Assembly (NCBI RefSeq): GCF_029223285.1
Contig: NZ_JARHUJ010000007.1
Location: forward strand, 496,001 to 560,000
DNA from: Paraflavitalea sp. CAU 1676
Lineage (GTDB): Bacteria > Bacteroidota > Bacteroidia > Chitinophagales > Chitinophagaceae
Reading direction: 5' to 3'
Length of the DNA stretch: 64,000 bases
Shown: in pieces, positions 12,101 through 19,640 of the stretch
How positions within the stretch are numbered: position 1 is the stretch's first letter
Layout: each line of letters starts with the position of its first letter
Notes under the pieces: generated by a model
Databases searched by the model: none
What the model saw: the letters and a program-made list of their open reading frames with translations, nothing else
What the model was told of the DNA's origin: nothing
Position numbers and translations under genes: made by a program

Positions 12101-13280
12101 CGAATTACAGGTACTCGATAAGCCAGCCGATCCGCAACACCAATGGGTCTCCATCCAGGTCAAAGACTCCGGCATTGGCATTGCCAAAGACAAACAGGAA
12201 CAGATATTCGAACGCTTTTTTCAAACCAACAGCAGCACTGCAATATTAAACCAGGGCACCGGAATTGGCCTCTCCATTACCAGGGAATTCATCAAATTGC
12301 AGGGGGGCACCATCGCCGTCGACAGCGAACCCGGACAAGGAGCTACCTTCACGATCGAATTGCCATTACAAACTGTTGTACCTATACCGGAAGCAGAACC
12401 GGCCCTGCTCCCCCACATAACACCTGCCGTGCAGGAAGAAGCACCCCTGAATACAATTACAACTACAACCGGCAATGCCCCGCTGCTCAACCCGGCCGAT
12501 TTGCCGCTGCTGTTGCTGGTCGAAGACAATGAAGACTTCCGTTTCTACCTCAAAGACAATCTTTGTAACAGCTATAAGGTCATCGAAGCGGTGAACGGAA
12601 AAGAAGGTTGGCAAAAAGCCCTTGCGCATCATCCGCAATTGATCGTAAGCGATATCACCATGCCCGAAATGGATGGTATTCAGCTCGTCCAAAAGCTGAA
12701 GGCCGACAAACGTACGAACCACATCCCCGTTATCCTGCTCACAGCGCTAACAGCCGAAGAGCAACAATTGGCCGGACTCGAAACAGGGGCCAACGATTAT
12801 ATCACCAAACCATTCAATGTCGAATTGCTGCATGCGAAGATCAGGAACCTGTTGCTGCTCAATAACACCTTGAAATCAACCTATTCCAAACAGATCAAGG
12901 TCATGTCGCCGGAAATAGGCGTACAGTCGGCCGACGAGCAACTGCTCCAAAAGATCGTTCACTACCTCGAAGAGAACCTCACCAATCCTCAGGTCTCTGT
13001 AGAAAACCTGAGTAAGGAGGTAGGCATGAGCCGCAGTTCACTCTATAGTAAACTGCTCGAACTCACAGGACAAACGCCGGTAGAATACATTCGCTCCTAC
13101 CGCCTCGACAAAGCAGCTGCCCTGATGGAAAAAAGTGATAGGTCGATTGCAGAGATCGCCTACCTGGTTGGATTTTCCACACCAAATTATTTTGCCAAAT
13201 CCTTTAAGACAAAATTCAACATGCTCCCATCCGAGTTCATAGCCCGGATGCGAAAAGGCGCAAACAACAATGACTTGTAA
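9126..13280 (+). CDS. Hybrid two-component system sensor/regulator (HTCS), xylan locus
   Basis: 1384 residues. A signal peptide (about 1-24) leads to a periplasmic sensor of two beta-propellers made of repeated WIGT/WVGT blades (about 30-700) and a Y_Y_Y domain (about 720-795). One membrane helix follows (about 808-826), then HisKA (SHDFRTP, His863), HATPase (NLLANAFKFT, DSGIGI, GTGIGL), a receiver with acidic residues VEDNED and phospho-acceptor Asp1176 (SDITMPEMDG), and a C-terminal AraC-type DNA-binding domain (about 1280-1380). All signalling residues appear intact. Such HTCS proteins bind oligosaccharides in the periplasm and activate their polysaccharide locus. Here the ligand is expected to be xylo-oligosaccharide because a GH10 follows 45 bp downstream and a Xus operon faces it. 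Confidence 0.95.
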   Translation: MLMWNYRYTLLLLSLLLTLAGRSQTAPLNFTSLSTKDGLLSNSVNAIIKDQYGMMWFATDDGLNKFDGTNFTVYRHLPGDSTSLRANEILALHEDPSGNLWIGTSGGGLSRYDRKSNAFIHYPTTGQTGELPSHAVIRGISSDPTGKLWVAQYENLFLLDPATNTLSRVDLSKADNNQPNSRVLTCVFADSKKRIWIGTQQGIYLYDSNTGRVRRYQSNPDQPGSLLHNEIRAIVEDENGVVWIGTPAGLCTFRTNGAGFDNHSYLSGPSSGLSSHEITCLAPDEAGRLWVGTSEGLNIADTRAHRVTTYLPREGNIYSLTSKWVRCVYIDQQGIYWLGTFRGGINKYDRNLNLFDLKLSKALFPQTRSAAIISAMAEAPNGDVFIGSDGGGLYRYNRKTDQVSEIELGLPVHKSHPLSVLALLVASDNKLYIGTYAWGLITIDLHTGRRSYMHQGPGQEQLNSNNIFSIKEDRKKQIWIGTNGEGINIVKEGRVVRKFTPHPRANMANEALLPRNGFVRAIEEDTAGNIWIGSHGGGINVYHPGTGTWTTYAQNNSLLPSDKVQTLHCDSQGRIWIGTFGEGLSLYNPAQKNFITYSEKDGLQNTTVYHILEDFNGLLWCSTNAGITSFEAEKKTFRNYSYHNGVQNNNFARASGIRLSNGNLMFGGLEGFNYFDPAALTINRNVPQVRLTDLKISNKSVVPGEDGPIRSHIAVADQVHLAYRQNFVLSFVALNYTLPQQNQYAYKLEGFDKDWNYTGTVNTASYTNLDPGEYTFYVKAGNNDGVWSSDQQMIRIYVHPPYWRTTWAFIVYALAACGILLYSRHIGILRIRKKFLLEQERQEAKRIQELDRLKIRFLTNLSHDFRTPISLIMGPVDQLIVQEQTENRLDKLSMIKRNARRLLNLVNQLLDFRRMEEHELSLQLSQGDLVNFLKEVTDAFMDFAERKHIHFLFHSNKPAFHAFFDHDKMERILFNLLANAFKFTLEGGNVRVELQVLDKPADPQHQWVSIQVKDSGIGIAKDKQEQIFERFFQTNSSTAILNQGTGIGLSITREFIKLQGGTIAVDSEPGQGATFTIELPLQTVVPIPEAEPALLPHITPAVQEEAPLNTITTTTGNAPLLNPADLPLLLLVEDNEDFRFYLKDNLCNSYKVIEAVNGKEGWQKALAHHPQLIVSDITMPEMDGIQLVQKLKADKRTNHIPVILLTALTAEEQQLAGLETGANDYITKPFNVELLHAKIRNLLLLNNTLKSTYSKQIKVMSPEIGVQSADEQLLQKIVHYLEENLTNPQVSVENLSKEVGMSRSSLYSKLLELTGQTPVEYIRSYRLDKAAALMEKSDRSIAEIAYLVGFSTPNYFAKSFKTKFNMLPSEFIARMRKGANNNDL

Positions 13281-13325
13281 AAACAGGATCCTTTTAGTTC
13301 AATCGTCTCACCAATTCATCTACAC

Positions 13326-14507
13326 ATGAAAAGCTATTTATCATGGGCATGCGGTACTTGCCTGCTTGGCCTTCACCTGTCGGGTTGCAATACCCGCCAC
13401 ACCACGGCATCAAAGGCATCCGGAACGCCAGCGTCTGCTACAGCCACGGTCGTTCCTTCCCTGAAGGAGACCTTTCAGAAGGATTTCCGCATAGGCACCG
13501 CTTTCGACTTTACCCAGGCAGCAGGCAGGGATACCAACACCAGCCGGTTGATCAGCCGGCATTTCAATGCGGTTACGCCCGAAAACACCATGAAGGCGAT
13601 GCATCTTCATCCTGAATGGGACCGCTACAACTTCGGGCCTGCCGATCGTCTCGTTGCCTACGCGCAACAAAACAACATGCCACTCAACGGACACACGCTT
13701 GTGTGGCATAGCCAGCTGCCCGGATTTATGAGACGGATGAAGAATGCCGACTCCGTACGTCATTTCTTTACCGATCATATCACTACGGTAGCTTCACGGT
13801 ACAAAGGGAAAGTGTATTCGTGGGATGTCGTTAATGAAGCCTTGAATGAAGATGGATCGTTACGCAGATCAGTGTTTCTCCAGCACCTGGGGGAAGGTTA
13901 TATTGTAGAAGCGTTTCGGCTCGCCAACCAGGCGGCGCCGGATGCCGAACTGTATTACAACGATTACAACATCGAGCAGCCGAAAAAAAGGGCCGGCACC
14001 ATGGCCCTCATCAAAAAGCTGCAGTCGGCTGGAGTCCGTATCGATGGTGTAGGCATACAAGGGCACTGGCATATCGACAACCTTCCGCTGGCAGCCATCG
14101 AAGAAAGCATTCTGGCATATGCGGCGCTCGGCGTAAAAGTGATGTTCACCGAACTCGACCTCACAGTACTCCCTAATCCCTGGCAGAATAACACAGCCGA
14201 TATCGGCAGAACAGCCGAAGGAAGCGCAGCCATGAATCCCTACACGCAGGGATTGCCCGACTCGGTACAGGTAAAACTGGCAAAGGCCTACCAGGACCTG
14301 TTCACTCTTTTCCTGAAGCACGCCGACAAAATAACCCGTGTTACCTTTTGGGGTGTCAACGACGGTCATTCCTGGTTGAACAACTTTCCGATCCGGGGAA
14401 GAACGAATTATCCTTTATTGTTCGATCGGAACAACCAGCCCAAGCCGGCATTCTATGCAGTCATCAATACCAAAAGCAACAACAGCATTGAAAAGCTCAA
14501 TGAATAA
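13326..14507 (+). CDS. GH10 endo-1,4-beta-xylanase, lipoprotein
   Basis: 393 residues. The signal peptide ends in a lipobox, LHLSGC (Cys21), so the enzyme is lipid-anchored. One compact GH10 barrel occupies about 45-385. Family signatures are NAVTPENTMK, the subsite motif GHTLVWHSQ, the acid/base Glu171 in DVVNEAL and the nucleophile Glu276 in FTELDL. It hydrolyses internal beta-1,4-xylosyl bonds. Being co-transcribed with the sensor (45-bp gap) is compatible with a low-level scout enzyme that produces the inducer. It ends before a plus-strand terminator. The second GH10, convergent at 14676-16829, is larger and carries binding modules. Confidence 0.95.
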   Translation: MKSYLSWACGTCLLGLHLSGCNTRHTTASKASGTPASATATVVPSLKETFQKDFRIGTAFDFTQAAGRDTNTSRLISRHFNAVTPENTMKAMHLHPEWDRYNFGPADRLVAYAQQNNMPLNGHTLVWHSQLPGFMRRMKNADSVRHFFTDHITTVASRYKGKVYSWDVVNEALNEDGSLRRSVFLQHLGEGYIVEAFRLANQAAPDAELYYNDYNIEQPKKRAGTMALIKKLQSAGVRIDGVGIQGHWHIDNLPLAAIEESILAYAALGVKVMFTELDLTVLPNPWQNNTADIGRTAEGSAAMNPYTQGLPDSVQVKLAKAYQDLFTLFLKHADKITRVTFWGVNDGHSWLNNFPIRGRTNYPLLFDRNNQPKPAFYAVINTKSNNSIEKLNE

Positions 14508-14552
14508 AAGCTTGTTCACGTAGCAACTCTACCCTATCGATCATTGGCAGCT

Positions 14553-14597
14553 AAACCGGTCCCGCGTTTCCACGCCTGGGGCCGGTTTTATTTTTAT
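14553..14597 (+). terminator. Rho-independent terminator of the HTCS-GH10 unit
   Basis: AAACCGGtCCC pairs with GGGgCCGGTTT across a 14-base loop and is followed by a T-rich run (TTTTATTTTTAT). It lies about 45 bp after the GH10 stop. Confidence 0.7.
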
Positions 14598-14616
14598 CCG
14601 CCCCTCCATCTGTAAA

Positions 14617-14649
14617 CAAAAAAATCCCCGGCCACGAAAAGCCAGGGAC
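14617..14649 (-). terminator. Rho-independent terminator of the Xus operon
   Basis: Read on the minus strand, TCCCTGGC, loop TTTTCGTG, GCCGGGGA and then seven T. It lies just past the stop of the minus-strand GH10. With the plus-strand hairpin it separates the two convergent units. Confidence 0.75.
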
Positions 14650-14675
14650 AATTGCTATATGAGAGATACGGATGC

Positions 14676-16829
14676 TTATTTCAAATTTGCCTTGATGCCT
14701 TCTGCCACCAGTCCGTAGGCTGGTTTGCGTACGTAGGTCTCCGTCCAGATACCGATGGGTTCTCCGGCACGCCAATTGGAACTGGCCGGACTATCGAGCG
14801 GACTCCAGATCGTGATGCCATAGCGCTGTTTTGCGGGAATCAATTCAAAGTATTTATCGATCACATATTTATACAGTTCGGCCTGCGCCTTGTAATGAGC
14901 AGCGGTTGCCTCCGGCGTCTTGATCCCTACGCCAATATCGAGTTCGGATATTTTGATCAGTTTGCCGGTAGCAGCCAGCAATTTGAACATCTCTGTAATA
15001 TTCTCCTTATTGGCAGTAATGCTGATGTGCATTTGCGTGCCGATGCCATCCACCTTTGCGCCCTGGCTTTCTATGTATTTAACATACTCGATCAATCCAC
15101 GGCATTTGTCGAGGCTATACTCGAGATTGTAATCATTGATGAATAGTATATCGGATGCATTGCCGTATTGGCGCGCCAGTTTGAAGGCGGTGACCCCGTA
15201 ATCTTTGCCCAGGTAATCCTGCCAGTAAAACTCATCGGTTGCCAGCGTTCTGCCCACACCTGTTTTAAGCTCATACGGTTTACCATCATCCATCGGCTCG
15301 TTAACGACATCCCAGGCCTTTACCAACGGTTTCGCCACGTCGAGCATGCCCTTCATCCATTTATCGAGTGCTGCACCAATCAGGATCGATTTTTCCAGTG
15401 GGGTCTTTTCGGTAACGGTCGTTGAACCTCCGGTTGCCTTACTGCTTTTCAATACTACATCATCTATATACACTGTTCCGGCATACTCACCATAGCTGAA
15501 GATCAGCCGGCTTCTATCGGCCGCTGTTGCGGTGGTAGCGACGGTTACCTGTTTCCAGTCGGTGGTTACCTGTACCTGGCCAAAACCATTCGAAGAGTAG
15601 TTGGCGCTTTGCAATTCAGGGCGGATAACGCCGGTGGCCGTCCCCTTCACCCAAAAGCTCAATTCGTACGTTTCGCCGTTGGTAAGATTGGCTGCAAAAG
15701 GGTAACTGGTTTGTACATCCCAGTAGTTAGCTGCTTTGGCAGGGTTGGTGACAAAAAATGCCTTCCCTTTATTGCCAACACCCATACCATCGGTGGTAAC
15801 ACCACGCGTACTGCTGCCACCCCAGCCGCCCCAACCAGACCCGCTTTCAAAATCGCCACCGGTTACCAGGTTTACGACAGCAGGGGCCCCCTGCGTATCA
15901 TACACATAAAAATTGTTGACATCTACCGTGTAGGTTACACCGGGTTTATAACCCAGATCGAGGTGCAGTTTGATATTGCCTCCCGCAAAATCGCTTACCT
16001 GGAATCGTATCTCTTTCCAGGAGATACCGGTCGTAAAGGTCTCGGTAGCCTTGCCCGATTTTGTCCAATCGATCGCCGGTGTGTTATTATTCAACCCTTC
16101 AAAAGCGATCCGCCCTTCACCGGGTTTATCTGACTTAATGTACAGGACGACCTCGTACTTATGTGCCGGGTTCACGGCGATCGAAGGGGATATCAGCTGC
16201 AGGTCGGCAGCAGCGGAAGAGCCACCACTTGATATCAGCTTCAATGCCTTATTACCGGTACCCATTCCTTCGTTGTCGGACACCGTGATGCCCCCGCCAG
16301 GGTGACTCCGATCCCAGGCTGTAAAACTTTTATCCTGTAGGCCAGCCAGGTTGAGGTCGTTCGCATAGGCCGGCGCAGTCACCACCATCGGCGACAGCAG
16401 TCCGTTCAGGTAAGCCGCTTTCTGGTTCGCATGCCACACCAGGGTATGTCCATATACAGTCGTACCGCCAGCTTTGGCGGTTTCCAGCAGGACCTTTACC
16501 TTCGCGAGGTCCAGGCTTCCATCGGCCTGCACCACCGCGCCATGTTTCATTTCATAGCCCAGTACGATCTCGTCGAAGTTCTTGTTGGCAAGCCGGTATT
16601 TTACACCCTTATCAAGATACTCCTGCAACCCCAATGCTACGCCCCATTTAAAGTTTGGATGTGCACCGCGATTGATGAAGCTCTTCAAGGCCTCATAGGT
16701 GTCGAGATCTTCCTGTGCGGTTACCGTAGCGGGCTTTTCGGTCCCGAAAGCCGGCGATTCATATTTGTTGCAGGCCGGCATCAACGCCAACACCGAGAGT
16801 CCTGCTGCGATCGTTAGTATCTTTTGCAT
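14676..16829 (-). CDS. GH10 xylanase interrupted by two CBM insertions, lipoprotein
   Basis: 717 residues from the ATG at 16829, with a lipoprotein signal ending LALMPAC. The barrel begins at about residue 45 and reaches GHTLVWHANQ. It is then interrupted by two beta-sandwich carbohydrate-binding modules (about 160-475; each has the GGDFESG or DRSHPGGG entry and an F-x-W-KE/WKQV strand of CBM4/9/22 type). It resumes at ILIGAALDKWM. Catalytic Glu511 (DVVNEPM) and Glu629 (ISELDI) are both after the insertion. This split architecture is that of the surface xylanase at the end of Xus operons in Bacteroides and Prevotella. It is the last gene of the operon and is followed by a terminator. It likely makes the first cuts in xylan at the cell surface. 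Confidence 0.93.
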   Translation of the reverse strand: MQKILTIAAGLSVLALMPACNKYESPAFGTEKPATVTAQEDLDTYEALKSFINRGAHPNFKWGVALGLQEYLDKGVKYRLANKNFDEIVLGYEMKHGAVVQADGSLDLAKVKVLLETAKAGGTTVYGHTLVWHANQKAAYLNGLLSPMVVTAPAYANDLNLAGLQDKSFTAWDRSHPGGGITVSDNEGMGTGNKALKLISSGGSSAAADLQLISPSIAVNPAHKYEVVLYIKSDKPGEGRIAFEGLNNNTPAIDWTKSGKATETFTTGISWKEIRFQVSDFAGGNIKLHLDLGYKPGVTYTVDVNNFYVYDTQGAPAVVNLVTGGDFESGSGWGGWGGSSTRGVTTDGMGVGNKGKAFFVTNPAKAANYWDVQTSYPFAANLTNGETYELSFWVKGTATGVIRPELQSANYSSNGFGQVQVTTDWKQVTVATTATAADRSRLIFSYGEYAGTVYIDDVVLKSSKATGGSTTVTEKTPLEKSILIGAALDKWMKGMLDVAKPLVKAWDVVNEPMDDGKPYELKTGVGRTLATDEFYWQDYLGKDYGVTAFKLARQYGNASDILFINDYNLEYSLDKCRGLIEYVKYIESQGAKVDGIGTQMHISITANKENITEMFKLLAATGKLIKISELDIGVGIKTPEATAAHYKAQAELYKYVIDKYFELIPAKQRYGITIWSPLDSPASSNWRAGEPIGIWTETYVRKPAYGLVAEGIKANLK

Positions 16830-16856
16830 AACAATGTTTGAAAATGGCACAATAGG

Positions 16857-17810
16857 TTATTTCGCTACCGGGTTAAAGGTTTCCATGGTTACGGCACGGT
16901 CACGTATCACCAGTGTATCTGTCGTCGTGACTTGCATATCCGGTAAATTCACCGTATAGTTCAGGTACAGGGCGTCCCGATCCTTACCACCAAAGCTGTT
17001 CTTTTCACCGCGCTTTACAAACTGGCCCGTACCGGTGGCGGTCATATTCGCCGATCCGCCTGTGACTGTACATTTACCGGCATCATCAAAGCGCAACAAT
17101 AGTGTACAGTTCACATTGACCCCGTTCTTATCCTTATACACCAACGGAAACTCAAGATCTTTCATGGTCTTCGTATTCAGCTTATTCACTTCATCGTCCT
17201 CTACATACGGTTTATGACGTACGAGGGTGTTGTTGACGCTCCCCGTGATCACGTCTTTTCCCCGGCGCAAATAATTACCATGCCAGGGGTTGACATATTT
17301 AACGGCATACAAAACATAGCCCTTCCCATCGAGGATGGAGTCGGCGCCCGACTTGCCGGTCATACGAACCGGGATCACGTAGGTATTTTTGATCGATTTG
17401 GGATCATTGAAAAAGGCGTCTGTCAACTGAACACCCACTGAACCGGTGAGGCCGCCTTCCTTGATCACGATGTTGTTGGCGGCCAGCTGGAAATAGTTGT
17501 TCGGCATCGGTAACACTTCGTCTTTACCGGTACCAAACAACATACCACTACCCAGCAAGCTATTGTCGACGGCAATCGGTATCGTTACATCCCGCTTACT
17601 GTAATAAACGCCACCGGTCGTAGCTACGATCTGGCATTTTCCCTGGTTATCCAGGTCGGTATTGAATACATCTTCCCCAAACGTGATGGTACGTACCGGA
17701 GATTGATAGGCGAAATACACCGTTTGGAAAGCATAGTCCGGAAACTCCGCCTTTTTGTTACAGGACATCAGGGCGAACAGGCCAATCAATGGTAAAAGCA
17801 GTTTTTTCAT
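16857..17810 (-). CDS. xusE: XusE-like surface glycan-binding lipoprotein (DUF1735/DUF5627 type)
   Basis: 317 residues from the ATG at 17810. The lipobox is FALMSC. The N-terminal half fits DUF1735 (FPDYAFQTVYFAYQSPVRT, then an Ig-like stretch with PNNYFQL and TYVIPVRM), and the C-terminal half is a beta-rich domain. Proteins of this kind occupy the SusE/F position and bind polysaccharide at the cell surface. Its place between a SusD and the split GH10 is the one held by XusE in xylan loci. The symbol is given by gene order rather than by sequence search. Confidence 0.8.
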   Translation of the reverse strand: MKKLLLPLIGLFALMSCNKKAEFPDYAFQTVYFAYQSPVRTITFGEDVFNTDLDNQGKCQIVATTGGVYYSKRDVTIPIAVDNSLLGSGMLFGTGKDEVLPMPNNYFQLAANNIVIKEGGLTGSVGVQLTDAFFNDPKSIKNTYVIPVRMTGKSGADSILDGKGYVLYAVKYVNPWHGNYLRRGKDVITGSVNNTLVRHKPYVEDDEVNKLNTKTMKDLEFPLVYKDKNGVNVNCTLLLRFDDAGKCTVTGGSANMTATGTGQFVKRGEKNSFGGKDRDALYLNYTVNLPDMQVTTTDTLVIRDRAVTMETFNPVAK

Positions 17811-17837
17811 TATTACTAATTTCAAGGTCAAAAGAAT

Positions 17838-19607
17838 TTAACGCCATCCCTGGTTTTGTTCCAGTGCCCCAAACTTGAGGATCTCTCCATAGGGAATCGG
17901 GCCATAGATCATGAATGGCTGAAACTGTCTCGGCTCTACATCGAAGGCCGTCGGCACATTGTTACGGATACTTACTCCTTTAGCCGTCTCGGTCATCGGC
18001 GCCTTCCACCGGCGAAGGTCCCAGAAGCGGAATCCTTCGAAACAGAGTTCCAGCCGTCGTTCATTGCGGATCAGCTCGCGCATTTGCTCCTTGCTGCCTT
18101 TTACCAGCTCCAGGTAAGCATCTCCATTGGTGAGGCCGATACCAGCACGTTTGCGGATGGCCTTGATCACATCATACGCCGAGAATCCCTGATTTCCTGT
18201 TCCCATCGGGCCCCACGCCTCATTGGCCGCTTCGGCATAATTGAGGTAGATCTCCGTGTACCGGATATGCGGTTTATAATGCCGTTGGTTATTGGCCGAA
18301 TTGGGATTCAGGTTCACATCCTGACGCAGCAACTTGCGCAGGTAATATCCGGTACGGGTAGAGGTTTCTACTTTATTGAGGGCGTCGTTGGTGGTACCGT
18401 CTGCTGCCGTGTTGATGGTAGCACTGGCCGGACCGGCCGTACCGCCATTTACCAATATATAAGTTTTCAATCGCGGATCGCGGTTGTTATAGGGATTGCC
18501 GGCGTCGTATCCGCTGGCTGCGTCGGTGATAGGATAGCCGGTCAGTGTAGGAAAAGCATTCACCAGGTTCTGCGTGGGGTTGATGCGGCCGCTGCCAAAC
18601 AGGCTGGGTGGAAAATTCTGCTGTTCCAGGTCACGGTTATCACCATGATTGTTACGCCACAGGATCTCCGGTGGATTGGCTCCATCGGCCAATGCGGCAA
18701 TCTCGCTGGTGTTGGCATACCAGGTGAGCCCATTGGTAGCCAAGGTGCCGATACCACCTTTCAGTGTCAATACATCTCCGGCGTAGTTAGCCGCCTCCAC
18801 CCAGGTGGTGCTATTGCCCGCTGCAAAGGCCGGACTGGCAGCCAGCAGCGCTACCTTCGAGCGGATGGCCTTTACGATACGCGCTGAAATCAAACCACGA
18901 AAATTGATGCCCAGTGCGCGGTTATACTGTTCCGGACTTACGGCGCCAAACTTTACCGGTACCTGGGCGGGAGCGTTTACATTCTCGTAGTCGAGCGGCA
19001 ACAATCCCTCCGCATCGCTGAGGTCGCTGTAGATCTGCTTCATACATTGATCCAACGTGGCCCGCGGCTGATTGAAATTGGCATCGGTTTTCTGCGGCTG
19101 TACGATCAAAGGCACACCCAGCAGTGCTCCGCCCTCGCTCATACCAGCATGCGTTTGCAACAGGTGATAATAAAAGAGCGCACGCAATCCATAGGCCTCC
19201 CCTTTTACGCGCATGCCGAACAACCTGCTCACAGCCCCGTCGGCGGCCCATTTAACCGTATCAACGTCCTTCAAAAGAATGTTGATATATTGAATGGCCG
19301 CATAGGCATTCGTCCATTGACTGGCCGGATTGTTGTTGGCCGTCCATTGTCCGTTTGCCATTTTCAGGTAGCCGTTCGCCTGGTCGTTCGTAACGGCATC
19401 ATCGGTGGCTACATCATTGAATGACCAACCGTTCGTGGGAATACGGTTGTAACCGTTCAGCAGGATGCCGAATGGAAAACGCGCATCATTGGGCACATAT
19501 TGATCCGGGTTTAGATCCCGGTTATTCTCTATCGCCGGTTCCAGCAGGTCCTTACAGCTGCTTAGCAGGACTACCGGCAACACCAGCATCATAATACTTC
19601 TTTTCAT
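17838..19607 (-). CDS. xusD: SusD/RagB-family surface glycan-binding protein (XusD position)
   Basis: 589 residues from the ATG at 19607. The lipobox is VVLLSSC, followed by the typical KDLLEP start of mature SusD proteins. TPR-like helices make up the N-terminal half. The C-terminal part carries the family motif RELIRNERRLELCFEGFRFWDLRRW. It forms the lid on the paired SusC-type transporter encoded just upstream and captures xylan fragments on the cell surface. It is the fourth gene of the Xus-type operon. Confidence 0.93.
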   Translation of the reverse strand: MKRSIMMLVLPVVLLSSCKDLLEPAIENNRDLNPDQYVPNDARFPFGILLNGYNRIPTNGWSFNDVATDDAVTNDQANGYLKMANGQWTANNNPASQWTNAYAAIQYINILLKDVDTVKWAADGAVSRLFGMRVKGEAYGLRALFYYHLLQTHAGMSEGGALLGVPLIVQPQKTDANFNQPRATLDQCMKQIYSDLSDAEGLLPLDYENVNAPAQVPVKFGAVSPEQYNRALGINFRGLISARIVKAIRSKVALLAASPAFAAGNSTTWVEAANYAGDVLTLKGGIGTLATNGLTWYANTSEIAALADGANPPEILWRNNHGDNRDLEQQNFPPSLFGSGRINPTQNLVNAFPTLTGYPITDAASGYDAGNPYNNRDPRLKTYILVNGGTAGPASATINTAADGTTNDALNKVETSTRTGYYLRKLLRQDVNLNPNSANNQRHYKPHIRYTEIYLNYAEAANEAWGPMGTGNQGFSAYDVIKAIRKRAGIGLTNGDAYLELVKGSKEQMRELIRNERRLELCFEGFRFWDLRRWKAPMTETAKGVSIRNNVPTAFDVEPRQFQPFMIYGPIPYGEILKFGALEQNQGWR

Positions 19608-19640
19608 ATGCATTTGCTTGATTAGGCCGCCAGGTCCTGA

